A DNA stretch of 64,000 nt from Ichthyophonus hoferi. Lineage: Eukaryota; Opisthokonta; Ichthyosporea; Ichthyophonida; Ichthyophonidae. The DNA lies in assembly GCA_002751075.1 (NCBI GenBank), contig NAOQ01000049.1, forward strand, positions 178,808 through 242,807. The letters are read 5' to 3'. The position numbers were made by a program, and so were the translations under genes. How positions within the stretch are numbered: the first letter of the stretch is position 1; every line of letters starts with the position of its first letter. This document shows, one piece after another, positions 14,601 through 27,200 of this stretch. Under the pieces are notes generated by a model. The model was not told the origin of the DNA. It did no database searches and saw nothing but the letters and a program-made list of their open reading frames with translations.

Positions 14601-16824
14601 GCAATGAAAGATGATATTGAATGTTTGCCTTTGTGATATATAATGATAGGCCAATGACGCCAAATATATGGCATGGCATTAATTTCATTTGACTGATTGA
14701 TTAGTTATTACTAGATTGCTTGTACTATGATGGTTGCACCCATCAAGTTGGACAGGGAATGCACTGAAAACATAGAGGCACGAGGCATCTAATTATAAAT
14801 ATAGATAGTGACCATGTGCTATGGCAGATCGATCATATATTGTGTCGTGTAGAACGGCTGTCCAGTGGAACCTTGACCTTTGGGGACTTGCTTATAAAGG
14901 TAGGGCTTGTAAGTGTGGTAGGGGTACTACCTTACAGTATTCAAAGAGAGGCAAGGACGAGTAAATGTAGTCCTACTAGATAGTGTATCAGTTAGGATTA
15001 CCTATGGGTGTTGGTGGCATTGTGCGTTCCTGTTTGTGGCATGACTGAGAGTCTAGCAACACCCTTGCTATGGGTAGTATGTACGTATGTATATAGGCAC
15101 TATCTAGAAGAGATAGTGGGCAAAGATAGTAAGGTAGGGCATCTAAGCAATATGAGGTCTAAGTCTAGACGTGATGTGATGCACGTGGACCCCGTATTTA
15201 ATAGACCAGGCACATATACATATACCTATACATATACATATACCTATACATATGCATATACATGGTGTATTTTTAACATGGAAGGTATGATGTATTGTGG
15301 CCTTATTCAAACCAAGACTTACACATCTAGAATATACAATGATTGGAATTGTCATTACCTAGCCAAGAGGGCTATAACGAGATGGCTATTCTACTCACCT
15401 ATGGTTCATGTTACATGTCACACGTGGTCAGGCACTCCTTAACCATGTTCTTGGCCATTGGAGCTTTACGAAGGTTATATACTAACAGGGAGGGGATGTC
15501 TGGGGCAGTCTCACCGTGTGGTAGTAAGCAGTATTGGGTTATCAGACCCTGTGTTAGAGGCCCGGTCACAGAGTCCGCATTTTAATGAAGAGTTTTCAAT
15601 TCCTTTCCCTGAAATCGGTTTGTTAGGCTTCTCTCTGCTTGTTAGTGTTTCTTTTTTTAAATGAATCACGTGGCCCTTCATTATCAAATAGACACATAAA
15701 TGTAGTCTCACGTCCGTCTATCCACCCATTTATCTATATGTCTATACGTCTACCTATCTACCTCTCTCTGGTCTATCCATCTACCTATTTATCTATCTAC
15801 CTTTCTTTCTATCGAATCTCTCCACCGACCACCCACCTATCTATAAATAACTATTATATACTATCTAAAATCACTTTCTTCATAGCATTTCGCGGCAGGA
15901 TGCAGCAAGGTAAGCTTGGAGTGACCGCGCCCTACATAATCACACCCCATATTGTGGATGTTGCGGTGACTATTGACCGCGTCACGATGACGTTGACAAC
16001 AGATGTCATCAACCATTGTCTGTTTGTGCATTTTGCCCTTCTTAAGGCTATTGAGGGGTTGGCCACTAGCCTGAAGGCGATTAAAATTCTAGCTATAGAC
16101 CCAGAGCAAGAGGATAGTCATAAAGCACGCCAGTTAGATGTAAGTCATAAAATAGATGGCTTCCCTGTACTGATTATATTTCTACTCTAGCAAGCCAGTA
16201 CTGTTTTAGAATGTCTTTCACAATATTGTGGGGTATTGACTTAACTTGAATTTTGGGTGTAGATAGGGTGTTTTCAATAGACTGATAATGTTAGGTAGAG
16301 GGAGAGATTTCCAACTGAAGGGGCGTGAAGGATGGGGGGTGGGATGAGCCATATAATAATCTCTAGATAGTAAAGAATGGAGCGTAAGGCTTGGTGGTGG
16401 GCATGGGTGTAGAATTGTATCAGGATAGGAAAGGAGGGTCTGTGGGTTGATGTTATGTATGTGCTATGTGAGTGAGATGGCATGGTTAGTTAATACTTCC
16501 TATCTATATATTTATATATCTAGGCTGTGTGAAAGATATCGACTATAATGATGATGTGCACATGACTAACCCCTGAAGTAATTGGTAGGGGGCTATCCAC
16601 ATCCCAGTCTTGTACTGTGTTATAGGTCGTATCAAGGACATTTCCCTGACGGCAACCTGCACTAATCTCTTTCTGACCTTATCCTCTAAGGTAGGACTCT
16701 CTGTATATGTCTCCTCTCGTTTTCCTTGCATATTTCGTTCTAGCCTGTTAGATTGGGGGTGGTGTGTCCGGATTATAGACCAGGCTTTATTTTCAAGCAA
16801 TACCATCCTCTTTCCCTTTGTTCG

Positions 16825-16857
<33 letters not shown>

Positions 16858-19800
16858 CGATCTGTTGTACGTGTTCTATTTGAAGGTGTCCCTTTCCGGC
16901 CACAAGGGCCCATGTCTCTAATTGTGATGTGGGGGGTGCCAGGCGGCTCAGGTGTATACCAGTAACTATAAGAAGGCCCCCAACACCATACTTACCACCT
17001 TGGAGCTGCATGAAACACGAGGAGAAGACCTGTTTGTAGATATTTCTGTAGACCTGGCTCTCACCCTCCACCCATGTCTGACCGATCATGTGAATGCCTA
17101 CTGGGGCCGCTTCTCTATCAAGACTGTAGCACACGCTACCCGAACGCTTAAGCAGGGAGTCCGACATATAGTTGTGGGTGTGAAGGTACGTTTGCTATAT
17201 ATGTAGTGGTATCGTGGGGTTTACTTCTCACTGTCAATACGTCTTTGTTTAACCTTATGTGTATTACTCCTTCCTTGTGATATCTGATTTATTTTAATAT
17301 AAAACCCATGGCAAACATATATGCATATATGTTTACATCCACTCCTACACATAAACACGTATGCACATATATTCACAGGTTGACAAGCCTTTGCTGATTC
17401 ACAAGCATCATGCTCTGGATAAGGCGGTGAAGGTGGGTGTAGCACTGATGTGACGGCGTATGCTATCTCCTTTCCTTTGCTTTCCGTTTTTGCTTTTGTC
17501 GGATCTTATGTTGTTTCTATTTCCTATGACTCCTGCATCCAGATCTCTACCACTAGCTGTAGCTCAACAAGGTTCCAAACTGACCGCACTCAATATATGT
17601 CTGGTATAATATTATTGGAACATCGATGTATCTTGTCAAATATGTCTATGCTACTACCACGAACTTTTGTTTATATGTGCCTTATACGTTCGCATCCACA
17701 CTATTCTACATACTATCATACATATATCTCTGGTATAGTATTATTTGAACATCGATGTAGCTTGTTGAATGTTTCAATGTTACTACCACTAACATTTTGT
17801 TTATATGACTTATACCTTCATATACATACGATCCTACATATATCTCTGGTATAATATTAATGGAACATCGATATATCTTTTGGAATGCCTTCACGTTACT
17901 ACTTACTAACCTTTGGTTATATGACTTATACATTCATATGCACACTATCCTACATACCATCATACATACTGTTATGCATACTATAATTTATATTATGATC
18001 TATCCTATAATATACAGTTTTTTATGCATTACCGCGATGCATATGCCTTTTGGCAGGTTAAATTTGAGCATTTCCAAACGGCGGTTGCTAGAGCGACCAT
18101 ACAAGTACGGCAAGAACTCGACATCCAGAAGATGGTGGAGTCAGCACAGCTTTCTCTTGAAATGGTGTTTCAGGTATATTTATATACATTTGTGTTGAAT
18201 GATATGGAACAAAGAAAACTGCCATAGTGAATGTGTATCTACTTGTGCATATATATATTAGTCAGGCAGTACGTGTTCCTGTAGGCACAAAAGAAATAAG
18301 CGTTGTGGCGTTGGCAAAGACAAGATTAATCTCGGATGGAAAAACATACATGTAGAGGCAAAGTGTAGAGGAGTATCATCACATATTTTGTTGATGTTTG
18401 ACCCTTTAAGTGGTGCTTTTGGTTTCTATTCCTCCAGCCCATCATATTCTTTTCAACAAGTCATCACCACCAGCCCAAACTGTGGCCAGGTGCTTTTATA
18501 TATAAAAATATCTGGCCTAGCCTCTTTAACTCCTCTGGGATGGTTAATTACTAAAGGTGGGGTACTCGCAGTTGGACATTTCAAATTTGTGTGTAGCTAT
18601 TCCCTTCCAAGAATGTACAGTGGACAAAGGCAGCAAGGATAGCGGTGACGTGTGGCCTCTACCTGCCCTAATTATTCATATTGCAAAACTTTCAGCCTCC
18701 GCCAGCAATGTTAATGTTGCTTATGGAAAGTATGTGAGCCACCTGTCTACTATGATATTGATCTTTCTTTCTTGACTCTGCATATAATTAAACTGTGCTA
18801 TCTTCAAAAGATTAAGACCGTGGCATTAATAGGACTAATACTTAGAGACAACTGGTAGTGTCATACTAGACCATACATACTAACCTTAAAATAAACACTA
18901 ATCTCTTGCTCAGACATTATATTATTTTTCAACCCCACTCCCAAATCTTTTAGCTGTCATTCTTGTCTGTCATATGACGACTTATTGTTACAGTGCGCAT
19001 TTCTGTCTATGTGCATGCCTACCTTAACGCTTACCCTTACTCATGCCCTTATATCTTCGTCTAGCCTGAAGCGATTTAGCGTCCAGCTCTCCAACTCCTT
19101 TCACCCGGATGACCCAAGTACCTGGACGGCCCACAAGGAGGACCACCAATCCAATGTAGCTATAATGCCCTATGCCAAGTTTAACTGGGTGATTGGCATC
19201 ACTAATCCCTACCGAACAGAATCAGCCGACCTGTACAACCCTCATATGAGGGCTAGATCTAGCGACGAGCCAGATATTAATAAGACCAGCTCTATGGTTA
19301 TTGCGGTGGCATTTGATGTGGGTGGTCTGGTACTAGACATTAATAGGTACGTGTACCCTGTTAGGCCATGGGGCCTATGTCTTGGTAGATAGGGATATGA
19401 TGCTAATATCAATACCTTGGTCTACTCTACAATTAGGCATTGCAATGTCTTTAGCTAATTGAACGGTTGTATGGTCTCATTTATTGAGTGTTAGGTATTT
19501 AGATCCTATTGTAACTACACACATACTATTTAGTCTTTTTACTAGAAATATTCACTATGACTACTTTCTGCCCTATATCAAGGTAGGGTATCATCCACCA
19601 CCTAACGAACCCTCTCTGTCTGCAGTTCTGTAGGGTCCTATATATCTATGCTGCAGCATTCAGTGCAAGAAATGTCAGACACCTTAACCACTAACATGGA
19701 GTCTATGACGGCCGTTGACCCCCTGAATAATCTTCAATTACCCTCATTATCTCCTCCCCCATTGCCCCATGACCAGCCTGGGAGTAAGTAATACTATCAT

Positions 19801-21199
19801 TATCCCCTATGGCACCAAGGGCTATACAGAGGCCGACTGTTAATGCACACACATACATACGTACATACATACATACATACATACATACATGCTTATAGTG
19901 CATACAATGTACCCTCTTCTCATGTACATAGATATTGTTGTATAGGTACATATGTACGTATATATATAGACACCGAAACTGTAATCAGTCACCTATTTAA
20001 TAATAACAATAGGCATATGCATCGCGTTAACGGCTACGGTTGATATATATCCATATATACCTATATACCTATACAGATTCCTTTTGTGTTCTCTTCTAAC
20101 AGTGTCCCTACAGCTCCTCCTCCCTCTACCCAGAACGTATCAGTGCATATGACGCTTAAGATAGCCCAAGGCACTGTGACCCTCTGCACCCCCGTAGCAC
20201 CTACCCTTGATCTCTCCTCCCCTATGTACGGTGACCCGCTGCAACAGGTACCTCACCCTTTATGGACTGAGCAGGAGAAGGGTTGTGGTTATGATGGGCT
20301 GTGGTCATGTTAGCCTTTCTTTAATGTTTTTGTCTTCTTCTCTGAACTACTAGCTACTAGCTACTCTATTATTCCTTGTAGAAGTATGGGTCAGGTTAGA
20401 TCAGGTTGTTGTTGGCTCATCCACCGCTTATATAACACATGGAATGTGACTTGATGAATGTATACCAGCCATGGCGCTTACATGTATATATATTTGTGTG
20501 TGTATGTATGTGTGTATGACCACTTACGTCGATTCACCTCCTATGGGTCTTGGTATGATACCACCATATGTTAACACTACCTACCTCCCTTGTATATTTA
20601 ATAGGAGACCCCACAGACAAACGTAGAGGATACTGTCCTCTTTATTCCTTCGTTTGATGTCCGAGGAAACTATCAGATCAACCAAACAGGTTATAGATTG
20701 CTACATAGCTATGTGTGATTAGGGATTAATCTACTGTATATTATATATATGGCTAGCTGTTGTTAGTTATTTGTTTTATTCTATTACATACCTGATACTA
20801 TTAGCATATCTGTCCACTCTATTGGTATTTTGTTTTGATTGGCATTAATGTACATCATGCACTCTATCTACCTAGTTAATGGCTAATTGCTATCCATCTC
20901 CACCTTGGGTCAATAACTAACACTAGTTCCCTTTTCCTTTTTTATAGAACGATCCTTATTGGTCATGGAGAAACCATCGGTAGGTGGTGTGATAGGTCTT
21001 TTTCCTTTTAATAATCTTATTGAATTGGATCATAGTCTTTAACTACTTATTGCTTTTGATTTGTATCTTTCTTTTTGTTTGTCCTTTTTTAGTGGTTTAT
21101 TCGTATCTATATACATTATCTCTTTGCTAAATCATACTTGCATATGTAGCTGGGTCTGTATGTACTACTGTATAGCTATATATTAATATATCTAACTAT

Positions 21200-21250
<51 letters not shown>

Positions 21251-24200
21251 ACTATACTGTGGCCTACCCTTTCTACCTACAGGAATCGCTTACTATGCAT
21301 GTGCATATTGGCTCGTTCTCAGATGGAATCACCTTCAAGCCCTTCCTCTTACAGTTTATTGATCGGGCTGTAGACCAATATCGTAAAACACTAGACTCTT
21401 GTAGGCAGAACAGCCCTCGCGCAATACGAGTAAGGCGGACGGAGGGAGTACAGAGGATAGAGGGGATAGAGGGAGGCAGAGGGATAGAGAGATGATAGAT
21501 GTGATAGGGATAGAGTTGGCTTTGGGCCTGTCGGTGTATTGACTCATAAGGGTATACATGTATTAATGAAGGCATATATACGTGCAGATCAACACCACGC
21601 CCTCTGTGCCCCAGCCTGACAGCCAGGACCAAGGGGACATTCCTCTACTTCCCCTGATAGAGGATAGTATGGAAGGCATTAAGGTGGGAAGTATCAAGGT
21701 GGCCCTCTTCCTTAAGTATGTTTTCTGTAGTAATACGTGCATACTATTATCTAGGAGAGGGTAGGCCTAGATAGGCCGAGGGAGATGAAGGAAATGATTG
21801 GTATATGATCATTATAGCTGATAATTTCTGGTGGCAAATATTAGGTTTTGATTAACTCTTTATATTATATGCCCTGTACCCAAAAGAGAATGTTTTTAAA
21901 CATTGCCACTAATCATCTGGCTTACCTTAATGTGACCGTCACCTATTTCTAGATACATCCACATCTCCAGTGCTGGCCTGTCATAAGTATTCATTCAACT
22001 AACACTACACAAATACCTCTGCGCACATACGTGCATGTATATTCATACCATACACTATGTAACATATATCATGTATTATATAAACCATATAACATATAAT
22101 ATAAAAATACACAACTCATACCATATAACATGTAACATAACCATATATCATATACTATATAACATATAACATATAAATCATACAATATACAACAAATACT
22201 ATGAAATATACAACATATACTTTATGGCATATATCATATATTGTATGACACGTATACAGGATGGAACAATCCGAATTTTCGCTCAATTGTATGCCTAAGT
22301 CCCTTATTAACTGCACTATCAAGCTACCCGATATCTCCTTGGTGCTCTCTAACGTACCGGGCCGCTATGTCACCTGGTAAGGCGTACATTGCCATTGGTT
22401 GTTAATCATCTCCCTTGCCACCAACACCCTCTTATACCCATCCCATGTTTTTCTATTCTTACCTATATCTCTCTTGCCCTTTCCCTGTCTGCCATCCTTA
22501 CCTTACCTTATATAGACCATGCCTTACCTTATATAGACCATACCTTGCCTTATATCTATATAAGGTAAGGTGAGAAACACTAGCCGAGAGGGTCTACCCT
22601 CCGAGCTATTGTTTTATTGTCATATTGTGGCCCGCATGTATAGGATAGATGGGGTAGATCAGTGGCTATGTCATGTCGTTCTACTATAGTTCGTTATCAA
22701 TAGGGATGGATATTTGCATTCATAGGCTTGAGCCCATTCGATAGAGTTAGACTAGCAAGACATTGACTAAGAGGGGGGGGAAGGGAAGGAATTGATTGCC
22801 ACCAAAAGGTTATCCTTCCCTATATATACACGCTATATAGCATACACTAAGCACTATGTATATATACTATACACCGTATACTATATACCGTACAATATAC
22901 ACAATACACTATGTACTATATACCATATACTATACATTACACACTATATATTATATATTATACACTACACACTATATCTTATATACCATACACTGTATGC
23001 TATGCCCTATATAGTATATATTGTTCAATATATTCTATATACTATACAATCTGCACTAGATATCATTGAGGATTAACGCGTGTATATTACGTTATAATTT
23101 ACTGCCCATCACTTTATATGTATATGATCATATAACATAATGCGATGTTATGTTTCCCACCCCCTTCCCTTCACCTGTTACTGGACCCTCCTCTCATACC
23201 CTATGGCTATACAGCAATGATCCTGTTGACTGTGCCTCTGGCTTTCAGTCTTTAACTGTGTCTCTGTCCCACTGCTTTATGAGAGTGCACCACCCTTACT
23301 CAGCAGCAGAGTCTTTCAAAATTGACCTGTCTGAGATTCGCATGCAGGTAAGCCATGAGTTACAGTCCAGGGTCTAGGGGTTGTATGTATTTTATATGCA
23401 TCTATATAGAAGAAGGAATAGTGGTGGACAAAGGGTATGAAGAGATAGAAGGGGGGGATGATAAGACGGGACGGCTTGTCTTCTGGTTCTCTATGTGAGG
23501 ATTGACGCACACGTGATTGGTCTATGTACTAGGGATAGTGTATTTACATATATAGGTAGATAGTTATAGATAGATAGATATAGGTATATAGGTATATAGG
23601 TATATAGATATGTAGATATATATATACCCATAATTAGTAATAACATAGACCATATATGACATAGCTGGCCGAAAAGAAACGACACTCAAGTTCAGATGAC
23701 CAACCAACCAACCAATCACCATCAACCTCCTCCAAGTGTAATATGGATGCTGGGCCTTCCTCGTATGTAATCTGTATTCCATGTTGGACCCCGGGCTCCC
23801 TCTCCCTCTCGTTACTCTTTCTACTCCTCTGTTCTTTCTATTACCCCCTTTGGTCTTTTCCCCCATAATGTTTAGTCTGCATCGCTCTTAATCCGTGGTG
23901 TGTGGTGTTGGTGGCTATGGTGATAACCAATGGTTTGGCAGGAGCTAATGATTATCATGGTACAATAGGCATTGTATCCGTCGTGTCCTACCTCCTCTCT
24001 TCTAATGATCTTCCCCCCTTCTCTTTCTTTCTTTCTCTCTTATTGGTCGATAGTGGAAAGCCCGAACGCGCTAGGGTGGGCTGTATTATGGCGGACATAG
24101 ACCAGTGCTCGCTTTACTATAACACACGCCAACTGGATGAGCTCCTACAATTTATTGACATGTGGTTTAGTCGTGGCTACACCAATCAGCCCCATAATCT

Positions 24201-27200
24201 AGTAGTAGCCAGTACCGCTGCCCATCCTAGCTTCTTCACCCCTACTGTAGGCACACCTCTTACCCCTCGAACAAACCATTCCTCTGGTAGCCTGAGTAAC
24301 ACACGGCTAACCACTAAGCAGAGTACTATAGGGGTTTCTGAGGATGTAGATATTCGTGCGAGATCTCAGACCCCCTCTATTGCTGAGCTCCACCCACGAG
24401 ATCGTCTGGCCGCTTTGTCAAGCAGTGCGAGCAATCGAGATAACAATACTGATCTGGCTTTGGCCCTTGAAGCCCTAGGTATAGAGGCCGGTGGGTCTGG
24501 GTTGGAAGCACCTGACTCCCTCCTGGCTGATCTTGAGAGGGAGATGAAGGAGGACCTTCCCAGTGACTATCCCGATGCCACCTCTCGAAGGTATAGGAGG
24601 GGGCTGTAATAGTATGTGTATGTTGGAGAGTATCTATGTTTCTGTGCTTGTAAGAGGCTTTGTGGAGATATTGTTTAGCCTACTAGTCCGCATGCTACCC
24701 CCTTCTCACTTTAAGTCATCCCTCTCACAGCATGGACTTTCCCCTTCATGACAACCCCAATAAATCCTTAGAGAGTGGATTCTCCTCACTTGATAATCGT
24801 ATCCAAGTGGTAGCCCTGGTGCCTAAGAAGCCTAAGGCGAGTAGACGGAAACGCAGAGTGGTGGCTACTCTAAGGATTAAAACACTGGAGGCAGTGGCAA
24901 ATCTAGGCCAGGCCATAGGCAAGATCACTGTAGAAAGCCATGCAGTGCTACTAGGAGGTCACTGGGACACCCATGCCCTCGAATGGTCTACGTATGACAT
25001 GCCTCCCCGCTATGGTACTCGACTAGCTGTGAGGTCTCTGATGGGTGCCAGTCGTGTCTCGTCCGGAGACCCCTCGGGTATGTAGGGTCTAGTGGCTCTC
25101 CCTTGCCATCCCTTGCCCTCGCCTTACTTTTTATGCGGTGTGGGGTGGCTACAGTATTCTTACTTACCCTACTTATCTTGTTATATACCTCTCTCTTCCT
25201 GTGGCTATTAGTCAGGTTGGTATTTTTACTTGTTGTCTAGACCTACTTTTGACCCATCTCCCCTACCTTCTCTGTCCTCCCACATCTTGTTGTCTTCCCT
25301 CTTTAGGTCAGGTCCTGTCGGGTATTCTTAATGGGGATGTGGAAATGAAGAACTTTATGGTGCTGGGCCACACCTTTAGGCCTGCAAGCCCCCCTCCTAC
25401 TGTACCCGTAGGAGAGTCTATTCAACTCTCCTATACTTGTGGCCTGGTGGCACTTCAGAACATAGAAGGTAGGTGTTGGTGCGCTTCGTACCTGCATGTG
25501 GCACACTCTTAGGTGGATAGGAATAGCGTTCTTTCTGAGTTGTCTTTCCATTATTGTCTGTCATTTAATCTTGTGGATAACTATATAGATATAAATGTAT
25601 ATAGATATAAATCCTTATGCATTTGTATAGGGTACCAACGTAGAAAATATTATTTGTTTATGCCTAGATTAGGAAGCGTAAGTAGGAATTCTTATTACAT
25701 AAATATTATTAGTATTATTATTAGCAACATCAATAATAATAATAATAACAATAACAATAACAATAACAATAATAATAATAAAAATAAAAATAATAAGAAT
25801 AAAAATACTAATACTAGTAAAGATAATTATAATATTACCACTTTTCATTGAGAGTTATGTATGGGCTAATATATACAATGCCCGCTGCAGCCAACATCAA
25901 GTACCACGCTAACCCAGTATTAGTGTTGGAAACCGAACATCTTGTGTTTAGATGTCACGATATGTGGACCTACCGTCACACTTCGCCTGTGCCTACCCTT
26001 ACTCTTAATGTTCATCTGTTCTGTACATATTTATATACTCTGGTCTCAAAGGAAACTGCGCCTATCTTTCACATTGTGGCAATAAAGGTCAGTCTGTGTG
26101 TTGCATAACGGCCGTGCGTATGTTGCGCTATTGTGTTTTTTTTATTTTCTTGTATGTTCTTGGCCCTTTGGAGCCTAGATACACACAATTATCCCCACTA
26201 CTATCACTTTCGCTGTCACTCTTTGTTAAAACCCAGCCTTCTCCCACTATGTATTCCCTCCTGATTGACCTATCTCTCTTTCTTCCTCCTCCAATCTACC
26301 CTTGCAGATAGAAAAGATAGTGTCTGAGCAGAAAACACGGCCAAGTGCTGCCAACCGCTCGGCTAGTCCAGACAGCTTTGCAACGTACGTGGAACAACAG
26401 GTCTCTAATGCTGCCGATAAAGTGCAGGAGAATGCGCGTGCTGCAATGGCTGCCACAATGCGTTACCTAGTGCATGGAACCGTGGCCATAGGGGGAGAGG
26501 AGGTAATGCTTGATGGATAGGTGGCAAGTTATGTTGTCATGTGAAGCAATGTGTGTTAGTATATTAATGTTAGTAGGTACTAGGTACTGGACATGTGGAA
26601 GATATTTTGGGGTTTGTTCTGGTTAGATTTCTATTGGTTCAGATATTAAGTTTATCACCTTGGGATGTAGGTAATTTTGAACGAGTGGCATCTAGATATA
26701 GGCTGTATGTGTATTACCTGCTCTTGGACAGGATGGTGTGTTTGTATTATTCCTTATAAACTATGGCTGGTATGGGCCCTGTCCTCCCTAATGCTATATA
26801 ACACCCACCTCTTGCAGGTCTTGTTGGTTTGTTTCTGGAACACCTTCTACGACCACGAGTGGGCCTTGTTCTTCCTACGCCACTACAGGGTAGGTCCTCC
26901 TCTGGGTATCTCTACACCTACACACTCTCTGTCTGTCAAGATGTGTCTCTTAGTACTGAGCTTGCTTGATGGTTCTACTTTAGTAGAAAGTGTATTCACT
27001 CACCTGCTGTTGATGGAACTTGGTGTATCTTGTGGGCTTCTGTGCTACTCTCTTTGAGTTGTCATAGTGTGTTTGTATTGGAGAGACCATCAAGAGATAA
27101 ATGGGGCGTGGGAGGTGGAGATAGTGAGGGAAGGAAATGGTGAGGGTAGGGTGTAAAGAGGGTGGTTAACAGGATCTGACCTTTTACCAATGAATACTTA

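Noticed and set aside
16753-16965. Open frames through the (AT)n tract
   Set aside because: They are intronic, between phase-matched exons 16589-16690 and 16952-17185.
18435-18491. Possible exon PIIFFSTSHHHQPKLWP
   Set aside because: Including it forces a stop in the next exon; skipping it gives a clean phase-0 join of 18173 to 18557.
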